From Circinella umbellata (lineage: Eukaryota > Mucoromycota > Mucoromycetes > Mucorales > Lichtheimiaceae), in assembly GCA_025093555.1 (NCBI GenBank), contig JAIWNF010000009.1:709501-773500 (forward strand): DNA of 64,000 nt, given 5' to 3'. This document shows positions 38,873 through 50,895 of this stretch, piece by piece (position 1 is the first letter of the stretch; every line of letters starts with the position of its first letter). The position numbers and the translations under genes were made by a program. The notes below the pieces were generated by a model that saw only the letters and a program-made list of their open reading frames with translations, was not told the origin of the DNA and searched no databases.

Positions 38873-39615
38873 AATCTTGCTACTGTTTGTTGTTGATAAG
38901 GTGAAGAAATGTGTGGGATTGGGCTCGGTATAAGTACTGTTTGGATTTTCTTTTCATCAGTTAATCAAATATTAATGACTTGGCGTTTCTTGTTCATAAA
39001 CTTCTTGAAATATAAAAAAAAGCATTGTTACCGATAGAATGTCAAATGTGATTTCGTATCAATCGACACCATCAAGATCAATTTTTGGCTTGTCTTTGCT
39101 TGGCAAATGTTAATAATGATTTGTGTGAGCTTTTGCAAACTGAGTCGTTCAAATATCCCTGAGCTTCTGATCTTTTTCGTAATTATCAATTATTAGCTTT
39201 TTGTTATTCAAAAAAAATTCCTTCAACCAAAGGCTTTTCGCGTTTGTAAAGTACTGGTTAAATACTATACAAGTAGTACTATTAGCAATAAAAGCAAATA
39301 ATAAACAAGAATAATAAGAATAAAAAACAATGGCAATAAGAACAAAAAGATTGACAAAAATTAATTGAATTTCGACGCGTGAGAATGAATAGCATACCAG
39401 TGCCACGATAATGACGAAAGTAAGTTACTACTTGGGTAACTTGGACCAAAAATTTCAAAGACTTTTTTATTGACATGTTCAACAGTATTTTCACTTGATT
39501 CAATTATTACGGTTTTTTTTATGGAATGGATTTAAAGCGTACGTATCATCTAGAGAGGGAAAAAGTGGCTAATTATTTTTATCGCTTTTATCTATGAAAC
39601 ACGGCGTGTCTTAAC
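38873..39615 (-). pseudogene. Repeated-family fragment, copy 4 (5' part only)
   Basis: Corresponds to the promoter, exons 1-2 and the start of exon 3 of copy 1: QYFTNAKSLWLKEFFLNNKK and LIIDNYEKDQKL are readable at about 39150-39260. Exon 2 is frameshifted, the later exons are absent, and it stops at the truncated MITE. Its upstream flank (GGCGTGTCTTAACTACATAT near 39603) is shared with copy 3 near 53567. Confidence 0.65.
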
Positions 39616-42600
39616 TACATATTGTAACGTATAAAACTTTAAAAAAGTTTTATGTCAACATTATTATTATTATTATCTTTGCTGGTATTACAGTATCACA
39701 AATAACTTCTTATTGGCTCACGCAATGCCAAAGCAGTGACACATTTCTGGCATTGCTAATAGTATAAATATCAGACAATTATTCCAAATAAACAGTTCTA
39801 TAGTTCTATCGAACTCACAGATGAAATCATCGGTCAAAAAGATTCAGACTTGGATGATTTTAAATAAAAAAAAAGTCATTTTATATAACCTTATAGATCT
39901 TTTAGTCTCTTAACAATTTAATAATTGACTTGACAATGATTTTTACTGCAGTTCAATTTAAGGTATTGTAACCTGAGAAGATTTGGTAATACTTTGTTTT
40001 CTTCTATTAAACCTCTTATTAAGAGAAGCTGACCATACATCTGTTGTTATTGGCGATTCACTTTCAAAATATTTGCAAACAAAGGATAAATCAAGTAGTA
40101 GTACCAGTGAAAGATCTCACATAAAAACAATGAGTATCAAAACGTGTAGATTATTTTCCTTATTTGCTTCTTCCTTGTTATAAAATGGATCATGGTAGTA
40201 GAAGACCTCATCTGTATATAACTTATTCTTTTAATAATCTTTCTATTCGTTTTCCAATGGTCCGACAGTTCCATAAAATTAGTAGCATAAGTTAATGAAA
40301 GCCCATTACCGTCACCGCTCGCTACATATAACGATACCCTTCCCTTAGTGATACCAAACGAGTATCCTTATATTGAATCATCATGATAACAACTGTTTCT
40401 TGATCTGAATTATAAAGATCGGATAGAATGCTATCCATTTATGTACTCGACCTAGTATGTATATAATATGTCTTGCAAAAAGAAGAAAATTTTAGAGCAT
40501 CATATCACTTATACTATAAACTAAGCTATAAAAATATAGCAATGATATAAGAACTGTTTTCTTTTATTAAATACGTCTTATCCTTTGATATTACTCCTAC
40601 TAATGGAATTACAACCAGATCATATTATATAATTTATGCTGGTGATCCATAGAAAAACGCGAGTATTTACTAAACGCGAAAATCTGTCTACCCTTTTTTA
40701 TAAAGCAATGTAGAATGGCAAATTATAAGCTGGAAGAGACGACAGTTAAGATAAATTTGATGTTCGGATCATTAAACTCTTGACAAAGTTCAAAAACTAA
40801 ACTTAGAAAATCGAAAAATGTTCGGTAACTACTATTATTTCCCTTTTTTAAATATAAATCATTATTTCTTTGTTCGCTTGATATAACGATATTTTTGCTG
40901 AAATCTTATCGGATAGCATTGAAGAAAATTAACGATATTTCCCTGCTTAATATGTCTTGAACCCCAAAACACTGTCGCCATATCGCCATATCGTTACGTA
41001 TATTTAATATCATCGCTATAGTGAGCGGTGACGGTAGCTCAAATCTTTTTCAGAACTACAAGATGAACTACATGGCATCTGAATGTATAAATATACTGAC
41101 TTTTTATTAACTTTTGATTTTATGATTGTGTCACATTTTTATTATTTCTTATTTTTATGTTATCTTTTATCTACAACTCTATCCACAACACTACAATATC
41201 CTGATGTCATTTTACTGTATACAGTATATTCACTCGTTCAGTAAATTTTGGTTTCATATGTACATACTATTTGGACATTCTATCACTTTATTTTTCATCT
41301 TTTAAATCGTGTTAATTGTCTACCGCACGTTCTTGTCGTATAAACAGTATATATGAATGATTAAGAAGGCTCTATTTCAATACATTCTTAACGCATTAAG
41401 TATTATATGCAAAAAATATATTGAAAGCAATGAAGAAGATAGAAGCAGTTATGTAAGTTATGATGCTTTTTATTAGGTCAGAGATTAAAGTCCAACTACG
41501 AGTCCAGCGTACTACTGTACAGTATAGTGATAGTAACGTGCCCCGTTGATACCTATGCTCATCCATAGTATTCTCTTATCTAAAGGTGGAATACCAGGTT
41601 TTTATTTCCGCAATTAGTTCACATTTGATCTTTTAAGTCAAAACAAAATCATAGGTATTGTTTTTCATATTAACTATGTTCTCTTTCATCAATAACGCAA
41701 TTATAATGCTCCATTATCGCACCACTTATAAATTCTAGGATATAAAACATAATACCTTTTTAGTTGAAAGGGAATAGAAGAGGTAAAAAAAACGTTTATA
41801 CGTAGCAGTAAAATTCGTGAGCAAGACTAGTGATACTTACGTACAGTGCTAAAAATAATGTAACCAAAATTTTATTGGCACGTTTGGTCTTCATAATCTT
41901 TTCCATCGGCCTGGATAACCTAGATTGGTAAAAAAAACAGCTTGTTCTCTACATCGCTGGAGAGCAAAATTGAATAATTCTTATGGATTATACTACTACG
42001 TAACTTATCCATTATAGAGTAGTTGACATAAAGAATAGACCAATAAGAGACCTATATCTGCTAAACTTACTACCAAGTTAGATGTGAGAATAGGATGAAC
42101 ATCAGAACATATTTTCTGTGAATATTGTTAAGTTTGGAATCACTACTGTTCGCAACACTGAAGAAGAAGTTGGAAGGATTACTGTATAAACATGGTTAAT
42201 AAATATAGTAACTGAATTTAATCAGTAGGCAGTAAAATGCATATATCCATATAGTATATAACTGCATTTATGCTATGGCTCATATTCAATTCTATTAATG
42301 ATAGCTCAGGTTCGTTTGACATAACTAAATAACTCATTTTCACTTTAAAGCATGGTTTATTCTCATATTTGTGTAACCAAATTAAACTTCTAACACTTAA
42401 TTACGTTATCTGACTGGAATTTCAGCTGACAGATTAAAACAATTAATTTCATTGGCCCCCGCATTTCTTCATATGTTCTTCTTTTGACTTTTACCCACGC
42501 TTTCCTGCTTTACTCTGCCACTCTTTTTTTTTTGTTTTTGATTATCTCGTTCCTTTTTTTTCTTCTTTTTCGTCAAAAAGGTTACAAGAGATAATCCAAC

Positions 42601-42720
42601 CCTCTTCTCTTCTACTCTTGATTATATATTTGTATATTTATTCCATCATTCTTCTTTTACGCGCGTGTGGTGTGTACATATATGATACTTTCGCTCTCTT
42701 TTCTTCCAATAATTAATTAA
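39616..42720. other. 3.1 kb region without a recognised gene
   Basis: No gene recognised; frames are short. A pair of inverted sequences at 40307 and 41023-41036 may delimit a 730 bp element. The last 250 bases before 42721 are CT-rich and form the probable promoter of the carrier gene. Confidence 0.5.
40307..41036. mobile_element. Candidate MITE with 14-bp inverted ends
   Basis: TACCGTCACCGCTC at 40307-40320 and its exact reverse complement at 41023-41036; a further inner match (ATAACGATA / TATCGTTACGTAT) supports longer imperfect arms. A clear target duplication was not found (flanks GCCCA and GCTCA differ by one base). Confidence 0.45.
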
Positions 42721-44073
42721 ATGCAAACTACCTCGCCACAGCCTCTTGCTGCCACAAACGCACCCGTTCGAATTACCAACACAACAACGAAAAATACTAG
42801 TAACCGAAAAAAAACTCAAAATCTCGATTATGTTATACGATCAGGTCTTGCTGGTGGCATTGCCGGATGTGTGGTAAATTTTCTTTTTTTTTTCACATGT
42901 AAAATGAATCAGAAACATTGTTGCTGACAAAGCATAAAAAATTTTGCTTGTCAAAATAATAATAATAAATAGGCAAAGACAGTAATCGCACCACTTGATC
43001 GTATAAAAATTTTATTTCAAGCACGAAATCCAGTTTTTGACAAATATGCTGGTAAGTTAAAAGATAAGAAAAACAGACAATAGTTTTGTTCTAATAGTTT
43101 AATATTTGAATAAAAAAAAAATTAGGGACGTTTTCGGGTGTTTTCAAAGCTGGACGAGATATTGTAAAAGATACAGGCACAGCTGGTTTGTTTCAGGGCC
43201 ATTCTGTCACATTACTTCGTATCTTTCCATATGCAGCCATCAAATTTGTTGCCTACGAACAGTATCGTGCAGTAAGTAGTGGTTTTATGTTCACTTTTTT
43301 TCATATGGTATGAAAATTAAAGCAGACAAAAAAAAATTAAAATACTGAATTCTATCAATTAGATATTGATGCCAACAAGAAAGCATGAAAATGGAAGTCG
43401 TCAGTTCATAGCAGGATCACTAGCAGGAGTCACTTCTGTCTTATTCACATACCCCTTGGATTTATTGCGTGTACGAATGGCATATGAAGTGAAACAAGTC
43501 GGTAAAAGCCGTCCGGGCCTCATATCAACGTGCTCACAAATTTATAATGAGCCAGCTGCTGGACAGGGTAGAGGCTTATCCTTCAAAATCATGAATTTTT
43601 ACCGTGGATTCATGCCTACTGTTGCTGGTATGATTCCATATGCTGGACTTTCCTTTTATACACATCATATTGCCACAGAATTTTGTCGATACAGCCCATT
43701 GGTTACACACTGGACTCGTGCACCACTTGACTTTGATCCAGATGCAAATGATTTGACCCCAGCCCAACGACGGATATTGGAAAAACCACCATTGAATACA
43801 TGGGCTGAATTAGTAAGTGGAGGTATTTCCGGATTGGTTGCTCAAACTGGTAGTTATCCACTAGAAGTTATCCGTCGACGAATGCAAGTGGGTGGTTTAT
43901 TGAATCCTGATGTATTTGTCAGTTTTATGGATACAGTTAAGGATATTTATCGTGTAAAAGGTTTCAAAGGTTTTTATGTTGGTTTGAGCATTGGTTACAT
44001 TAAGGTTGCACCATTAATGGCTACAAGTTTCGCTGTGTATGATCGAATGAAGACAGCGTTATATATAAACTAG
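42721..44073 (+). CDS. LEU5: Mitochondrial CoA carrier, Leu5/SLC25A16-42 type
   Basis: Four exons: 42721-42873, 42973-43051, 43126-43271, 43363-44073; phase closes to 362 residues (yeast Leu5 357). Three mitochondrial-carrier repeats are visible by their signatures: [11 protein letters not shown] (about 56-66), [10 protein letters not shown], and [11 protein letters not shown]. The first repeat opens [20 protein letters not shown], as in the Leu5/Graves-disease-carrier group, which supplies the mitochondrial matrix with coenzyme A. The charged loop between repeats two and three ([20 protein letters not shown]) is longer than in most carriers, also as in Leu5. Six membrane helices are expected in the inner membrane. 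Confidence 0.92.
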
Positions 44074-44468
44074 ATTGTTATTTTATTTTTTTCACTTATA
44101 TTTGCTTTATTTTTATACACCCTTCCACCCCCATTCATTACATCCTTCTTCTCGTTCGTTCCTTCTAATTGATTATACCTTTTTTTCATTCTCTTCCTTC
44201 TTCCATTCTAATCCGCTGGACTGATCATTTTCCAAACTTTGTGTATCATACATATATATACTATTTTTTGAACCTTGTAAAATATATTTCTTTTTCTTCC
44301 ATCATAAATTAAACTTATCTTTCAAAACAAAGAACCGGAGTGATTCCCATTGGTTTTTAAAAATCAGGCCAGGTTCTTAAAGTGTGAGATTTTTATTTGA
44401 CAGCTCTTTTTAGTATCAGTCTTCTTTTTTGTTTTGCTTTTTCTTTTCATTGAGGACTCTGTTGCGTC
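44074..44468. other. Intergenic spacer, carrier / rhodanese gene
   Basis: Pyrimidine-rich 3' flank of the carrier and probable promoter of the next gene; no frame of interest. Confidence 0.5.
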
Positions 44469-46011
44469 ATGTTACCTCAACAGTTACGTTCGACGTCTTT
44501 ACAACGACTAATTCTACGGCCAAGTCAAAAATTAGTAACTGTTGGTATAGCAACTCCTACAACAATAAATATACGACAACATAACCCTTTATCATTACGC
44601 TCATTTCGTACCTTCAGCATTATTCCAACCAAATCATACGATTTTAAAAGTACTTCTTTCTTAAGCAAACGATCACTAGCTACCGTTTCTTCCAATAACA
44701 ATAACAATAACAATGGCTTTCGCACAATGGCATTTTATAAATTTCACGACCTTAATAAAGACGATCTACCTATGTTTCGACAACAATTGTTGCAAGATCT
44801 GGGCAAATGGGATATTGTGGGTCGTATTTACATTTCTACCGAAGGAATTAATGCGCAATTATCTTGTCCCGAAAAACATATTAATAGTTTGCGACAATAT
44901 TGCCACGAAACGCTTAAACCAACTGTGGGGGAACTAATGGATTTAAATTTTGGCACAGAACCTGAAGCAGGAAAACGAGCTTTCCGTGCCCTCCATGTTC
45001 GAATTCGAAAACAGTTGGTAGCTGACGGTTTGGATCCAGCATCGTACGATCTCAAAAACAGGCCTTCTCATTTGTCACCAGCAAAATGGCATGAAAAGTT
45101 ATCTGATTATAAGCAAAAACATGGCAAAAATCCTATTTTGATTGATATGCGAAATCATTATGAAAGGTACCTTGAAGTCTCAACAAGGAAGAAATTAAAA
45201 GTTATTAAAAATAAATTATTTGTTAGATTAATGGCTCGCCTTAAATAATATGTGTATTCTTATTTATATTAGTGAGATCGGATATTTTGAAGGGGCCATT
45301 CGACCAAATGTAGATACATTTCGTGGTAGTGTTGAAGCCATGAATGAAATTTGTAAAAATGTACCGAAAGAGCAAGAAATTTTTATGTATTGTACAGGCG
45401 GTATTCGATGCACCAAAGCAGGAGCCATATTACAATCTGCTTCGAAATTTCAAACTGTTCATCTTGTTGAGGGCGGTGTTACAGCCTATGGACGTTGGAT
45501 TCAAGACCAAAAGGACAAAACATCTTCTTTGTTTCGGGGTAAAAACTTCACATTTGACAAGAGATTGGGAGAAGATATAACAGATGAAAAACTGGGTAAA
45601 TGTCACATTTGTGGACAAGCTTGCAGCAGATATCAAAATTGTACACATGCATCATGCAATCTGCTCATGTTATGCTGCTCTAACTGTGCATCACAGTTTC
45701 TAAACACATGTGGTCGAATGAATTGTTACGATACAGTGCATGACTTCAAACAAAAGACTTCGACAAATAATTATTATAAGCCTGATGGGCCTGTCATGAT
45801 GAATGGCGTGCGAGCCTTTGTCAAACAAGGAGAACAAGGCGAGCGAATTGTTGTTGGCAAAGCTGGTGTCAAATGCGAACATCAATATAATAGACGGGCT
45901 AGAGCAATTGAAGTGTTGGGTGAGCCAGGCAATGTTTTAAAAGAATGGGCAAAGGCTGGTAGAGAATTACCACCCCTTAATACTACTACCTCTACAATCC
46001 CACCATCATAG
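44469..46011 (+). CDS. Rhodanese-domain protein, TrhO/YceA (UPF0176) family
   Basis: Two exons, 44469-45166 and 45273-46011, with a 106 bp intron; phase closes to 478 residues. The first 75 residues are Arg/Ser/Leu-rich without acidic residues (LRSTSLQRLILRPSQ), like a mitochondrial presequence. Then comes the YceA-type N-terminal domain (YKFHDLNKDDLPMFRQQL, GRIYISTEGINAQLS). The rhodanese domain follows, with the active-site loop CTGGIRC at 273-279, C273 being the predicted catalytic cysteine. A C-terminal cysteine cluster (CHICGQAC, CTHASCN, CCSNC, CGRMNC) could bind zinc. Bacterial TrhO hydroxylates U34 of tRNAs; a similar role on mitochondrial or cytosolic tRNA here is inference. Human TSTD2 is a relative. 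Confidence 0.9.
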
Positions 46012-46754
46012 ATTCATTCTTTTTTAAAGAGGCACACATACACACATACATGTAATATAGTAAATTGTAACACAACTTATTAAAATCTTTTATTATAGTT
46101 TAATAAAATGTAGAAAAAATATTCTTTCATTAGTGAAATTCTTGGAAGGTCGATGTAATTTTTGTTGGATTAATGTAAACTTTTCATTATCGAGTGTAAT
46201 GGTCAGGAACTTTATTCCAAAAGAAAAATCAAGCAATAATATATAATTTTATGATTCATTTGTAAGGCGTTATCGTTTGAGTATTGATTGAACTTCGTTA
46301 AACTCTACTTGGAAAAGAGATCTTGGTCACCCACATTAAAGAGACAGCTAAATATTTATCACGAAATATTGAAAAGATTATTTCCGTCATTCTCACAAGC
46401 AATTTAGTAAGTGTATTACATGTATTATGAAAAGAATACAGCTGTGTCTTACAATCAAATACAATGATATATAGACAATATCATACGTTCGAATTATGCG
46501 AATTTTGTTATGCTAAAAACTACATTGAAAAAAGAAAAAACTGACACAATGTTTTTAATTTTGCTTATGAACTCGTTGTCCTGCTGATATTTGTGGTTAA
46601 TTTGCCGTGTGTAAACAAGGTTTGTTGGTTTTTCTTGTTCATGTGATTACAATGCGACTTTTTTTATTACAGGGTTAGTGTGAGAATAAAAAAGAATCTA
46701 AAAAGATATAAAAAAAAGCGGTGAATTGCCGCCCCCGTTACTCGCCTACCTCTC
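46012..46754. other. Intergenic spacer with a family-flank repeat
   Basis: No gene. About 46420-46570 is similar to 33585-33760 and, inverted, to 50320-50460 (flank of the repeated family). The junction with family copy 2 is near 46755. Confidence 0.45.
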
Positions 46755-48001
46755 GAGAGGTATATATATCATATACAGATCATATATAATATAAAGAATA
46801 CAAACTTACTTGATGTTATAGTGTATCACATAGCTGTATACTTGATATGGCTTGTGATGACTTAATGAAAAACTTTACAAAGGAAGAGGTCGAAGAAATA
46901 GACCCACCCGCTCCCCGAAATACCTGAGCAATTACTTGATTATTTGAATGATTCTATTGGACTGGTAAGATAAAAACGGATTGGTGGTTATCTTGTTTAC
47001 TATTTTTTTCTTTTGTGCCTATGTTGCTTTATATCTTTCAATTGTGCTCATTCTGTTCTCTAGACTACTATCGAAGCTTTAGAAACGCGCGTTCGGAAGC
47101 GTTATTTCGACTTTCATGAAGAATTTTACTTAGATTGGGCCCAAAACTCGATTCAAAATGTGCTTCGTCTTTTCCATGCCGAATATTTTCCACTAACGAC
47201 TCAAACCGAACCTGACATTATTCGTCGTGTATACACATTCATCGATACGATTTTTGATGACAACCACAGTCTGGATGTACGAACGTATGTAATTATACTT
47301 GGGTTGAGGGCTTTAATAATTATCAAGAAAGATACTAATTGATTTTTTTAGGGGAGAGATGGAGAGCAGTGCTAGTTCGGATAGAAGGAATTTATTACGA
47401 CAACCTGATGAAAGAAAAAAGCATGGTCATAAATCTGACATGCTATTTATAAGTTTCAAAGGTGAAGTAGGATGTACTGAAGTAGGAAAGGAAGATGCAG
47501 GCGACAATGGAACGAAGGAGGAGAACGAACTTGGGTTGAAGTTACCAAAAATGTTGAAAGATCAAATGTGGAAATTGGTACACTTATTTCCTGAAAATCG
47601 TTTTAATTTAGTCATTGTTGGGCTTGTTATGATGGGTACGTAACTGTAACGTTTAAATTATACTTCAAATTTGTTCAGACTTATACATTATGCTAATGGG
47701 TTTGTGTATGTAGGTCTTAAATTACGTGCTGTTATATTGGACAATCCATCGACATATGTTTGCTGTGTCAACAAGACCAAACCATATTTTTTCCCTACTA
47801 CTGTTGAAACTATAGCAAGTGATTTGGGGATGCTTCTGGGGGTAACCTCACAAGTAAAGCAACTTATATGTTCAACCGTTAAAATTATTAAAACTCCCAA
47901 GCCAATTACAAGTTCTGATTATGAAACAACCACTAACAACCCGAACTATTACTTCCATGCCCTATGTCACCCAAACCTAAAAAAGCAACAAAAAATATAT
48001 A
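46755..48001 (+). pseudogene. Repeated-family copy 2 (5'-truncated, frameshifted)
   Basis: Matches copy 1 from inside intron 3 through exons 4-7. Exons 1-3 are missing. Exon 4 (from about 46830) has lost about 14 bases around EEVEEIDP, so it runs into a stop. Exons 5, 6 (47351-47637) and 7 (from 47714) are well kept: ESSASSDRRN, HKSDMLF, CTEVGKED, KLPKMLKDQM. A one-base loss near 47937 shifts the C-terminus. The final TAG codon is split by a Tc1-type transposon inserted into its TA. Sequence corresponding to the copy 1 3' flank resumes after the transposon at 50053. Confidence 0.75.
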
Positions 48002-48222
48002 CAGTGTTTTGCGTTTAAAAATATAAAAATTGGGAGGGTCAAATATAATTTTTGGTTCGGCCAATGAAATTTTTCTTGCATCAGTGAATTTTTTCTGGCA
48101 TCAGTGAAATTTTTAGACTATCAGTATAATTTTTGGGGGATAAGTATAATTTTTCACTATCCAATATAATAATCAAGAATTCATTACAAAAAAAAAAAAA
48201 AAAACAAAGACAAAATGAAAAT
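48002..48222. repeat. Left terminal inverted repeat of Tc1-type element
   Basis: About 220 bases, reverse complement of 49830-50050 with few differences (GGGAGGGTC against GGGGGGTTG near the outer end). Confidence 0.85.
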
Positions 48223-48469
48223 AATAATAATAATAATAATAATAATCAGCATTACTTAATACATCGTCATTGTACCTATTTATATCTTTGCTAACTTTCT
48301 ACTGCGATTTATTTCTATTATATGTGCTTAAAACTTTTGTAACTCAAAAGGGGCAGACAAGTTTGATTGGTTTTATGAGTAGCTCAAAGTGGAGTTTTGC
48401 CCTGGCGCACTTTTTTTTTTGTACTTCATACAACCTTTTATTTCTTGGTAAAAACACCTTTACACGATC

Positions 48470-49789
48470 ATGCAAACAGTTACATTTTATCATTATCAGT
48501 CATCCGGGGATTATGTTCGTGATGGGCCTGACAGCGAGACAGAAGATGAACCTCAAAAAACTGTTACCATTAAAACCATACACAAGTTAGAACATCTCTC
48601 GGACGACTGCTTGTCATCAGACGATGATGACGATTCTTCCATTACAATTCATGACATTTCTATGGAAGAATCGGAACTTGGTTTGGTTTCTAATCCAGAT
48701 CTTGTGTGGACACCAACGAAGTATAAACCAGCTCAAGTCGCACAATTCGTTAGTCTCATTCAAAACAAGAATTGGAAACTGAAAGAGGCAGCTAAGGAAG
48801 CCGGTATTGAGCCTTCTGCAGCATATAAGTTTAATAGGCAATGGAAAGACAATGGTGGTTGTACGCTACCTGGTTATGTGCCTGCTTCGGAACTCAAGCC
48901 GAAGCAAAATAATATCAAACTTACTGATGAACATTCTCAATTTTTAGAAAGCTATGTCGATGAGCATCCTACTTGCATTATTAAGGATGCAACTCACGAA
49001 CTTTGTAAAGCATTTGAGGGTCTAACAATCAATCAGTCCACTGTTTATCGTCATGTAACTGAAAAGCTTTCATTTAGTCTTACTCGAACTCAACCAAAGG
49101 TAGCTGAGCGGAATTCTGAAGATACTATTGAAGCACGTCGCCAGTTCGTTGAGTATATCATTGATAATGAGATAGATTTCAAGAAGAAATGTGTTTTTGT
49201 TGATGAAAGCGGATTCAAGAAGAATATGGTACGTCCTGTTGCATGGTCAAAAAAAGGAGAGCCCGCCGACGTCGAAGTTCCAACACAACAAGGTGTTAAC
49301 CTAAGTGTACTTGGCTGTATGTCTTATTACGGCCTAATTGCACTTTCACAACAAGTGCCTAAACCCAGTGGATCAAAAAAACGTAAAACTGTTAGCAAAA
49401 GGTCAGGTCTTCCGCATGGCACTTCTTCGAGTCATTTTTTGTTGTTTGTACGCGAGATGTCGTCTGTGTTGAAAAAAGTAGGTTTGAACAACATGTACAT
49501 TGTTATGGATAATGCTGGCATTCATAAAACTGCCGAAGTCCTTCAAGCAGTCCGTGATCATGGCCATACACCTCTTTTCTTACCACCATATTCTCCGTTC
49601 TTAAATCCCATTGAAGAGTGCTGGGCACAAATAAAAAGAGAAGTACGCAAGACCCCACTTGAAAAAAACGAGATATTGGCTACTCGTATTGAAGAAGCAG
49701 CGAAAATCGTAACTACTAAAAACTGTAAAGGCTATATACGCCATTCTTACAGATACTTCAATAAGTGTATTAATATGGAAAGGATATAG
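48470..49789 (+). CDS. Tc1/mariner-type transposase (DD34E)
   Basis: Single exon, 439 residues. The N-terminus is acidic (SDDDDDSS region), followed by a helix-turn-helix part (PAQVAQFVSLIQNKNWKLK, EAAKEAGIEPSAAYKFNRQW) and a second HTH near LTINQSTVYRHVTEKL. The DDE catalytic core has VFVDESGFKKN (first D), YIVMDNAGIHK (second D) and YSPFLNPIEECWAQ (E), with 34 residues between the second D and E, the Tc1 pattern. It is longer than the usual 340 residues because of the acidic N-terminal extension, which is seen in other fungal Tc1-like enzymes. No stops or frameshifts; probably functional. Confidence 0.92.
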   Translation: MQTVTFYHYQSSGDYVRDGPDSETEDEPQKTVTIKTIHKLEHLSDDCLSSDDDDDSSITIHDISMEESELGLVSNPDLVWTPTKYKPAQVAQFVSLIQNKNWKLKEAAKEAGIEPSAAYKFNRQWKDNGGCTLPGYVPASELKPKQNNIKLTDEHSQFLESYVDEHPTCIIKDATHELCKAFEGLTINQSTVYRHVTEKLSFSLTRTQPKVAERNSEDTIEARRQFVEYIIDNEIDFKKKCVFVDESGFKKNMVRPVAWSKKGEPADVEVPTQQGVNLSVLGCMSYYGLIALSQQVPKPSGSKKRKTVSKRSGLPHGTSSSHFLLFVREMSSVLKKVGLNNMYIVMDNAGIHKTAEVLQAVRDHGHTPLFLPPYSPFLNPIEECWAQIKREVRKTPLEKNEILATRIEEAAKIVTTKNCKGYIRHSYRYFNKCINMERI

Positions 49790-49829
49790 ATGTTTTATAT
49801 AATAAATATTGATAGTTTATACCAAGGTG

Positions 49830-50050
49830 TTTTCATTTTGTCTTTGTTTTTTTTTTTTTTTTTTGTAATGAATTCTTGATTATTATATTGGATAGTGAAA
49901 AATTATACTTATCCCCCAAAAATTATACTGATAGTCTAAAAATTTCACTGATGCCAGAAAAAATTCACTGATGCAAGAAAAATTTCATTGGCCGAACCAA
50001 AAATTGTATTTCAACCCCCCAATTTTTATATTTTTAAACGCAAAACACTG
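49830..50050. repeat. Right terminal inverted repeat of Tc1-type element
   Basis: Mirror of the left repeat; ends AAACGCAAAACACTG before TA at 50051-50052. Confidence 0.85.
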
Positions 50051-50052
50051 TA

Positions 50053-50895
50053 GCGTTTTTCCTTATACCTCTTTTACCAACAAATTCTTCTTATACCTCT
50101 TTTCTCTTTTTTCCCAACAAATTCTTATACCTCGTTTCTTTATAAAGCAGACGTAAACCTAACTCATCATTTTTTATTTTCTTGCCAGCAACCTGTACAT
50201 TCTTCTAACACTCTACCTCCTTTTTCTATTATACCGTTTTGTACGTAAATTATATATTTTATAACTTTTATCAATTCATTATCATACAAACCACGACATA
50301 TCAAAGAAGCATAATTAAAAACATTGTGTCGATTTTCTTTTTTCCAATGTATATTTTAGCATAACAAAATTCGCATCATTCTAACATGTGATATTGTCTA
50401 TATACGTATCATTGTATTTGATAATAAAACATACGTGGCTGTGTTCTTTCCATATTAATACACTTAACAAAGTGCCTGTGAGTGACGAATATAGTCTTCA
50501 CAAAATATGTTTACCGATGACTATCTAAGCTGCCTCTTTAATATCGGTGACCAAGATCTCTTTTTCAAGTAGGGTTTATAACCAAGCCTGAAGATTCACT
50601 TTCATATATCTTTAACCGTCTTCCAAAAAACAAATCATCTTCTACACCAAGGATACAACGATTAAAAGAAACATGGCCAGTGTGTACAATTTTAGCCGAA
50701 TTAGACACTCATCAACACCCAGCCTTCAATCAGCAACAATATCTTGATGACCATCTAGGTAAAGCCTTAATAGCTTGAATTGATCCTCCTCCCGCCTCCT
50801 GAGCATACTACTTTGGGAAAATTACTACTGGCTCATTTACAAAATGCACTCACCTTTCAAATGATTATACATAAGTCTCTTGCTTTTTTTCAAAT
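50053..50895 (+). pseudogene. Family copy 2 3' flank, then dispersed repeat B copy 2
   Basis: 50053-50460 continues the 3' flank of family copy 2 as in copy 1. 50448-50895 is repeat B, similar to 37715-38102 plus 38561-38645. Best coding trace is at about 50575-50778: VGFITKPEDSLSYIFNRLPK, IQRLKETWPVCTILAELDTH, QHPAFNQQQYLDDHLG and a stop. Upstream DQDLFFK is in another frame. Unrecognised protein, broken in both copies. Confidence 0.5.

Larger units (their letters stand above)
48000..50052. mobile_element. Complete Tc1/mariner-type transposon
   Basis: The element is 48002-50050 (2049 bp), starting CAGTGTTTTGCGTTTAAAAA and ending with the reverse complement, with TA duplications at 48000-48001 and 50051-50052. 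Terminal inverted repeats are about 220 bp (48002-48222 and 49830-50050) and nearly identical over that length, including a poly(A)/poly(T) run. Inside the arms, several ATAATTTTT/AAATTTTT motifs recur next to CATCAGTGAA and ATCAGTAT. One intact transposase gene fills the centre. Intact frame plus well-matched ends suggest recent activity. Confidence 0.9.
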
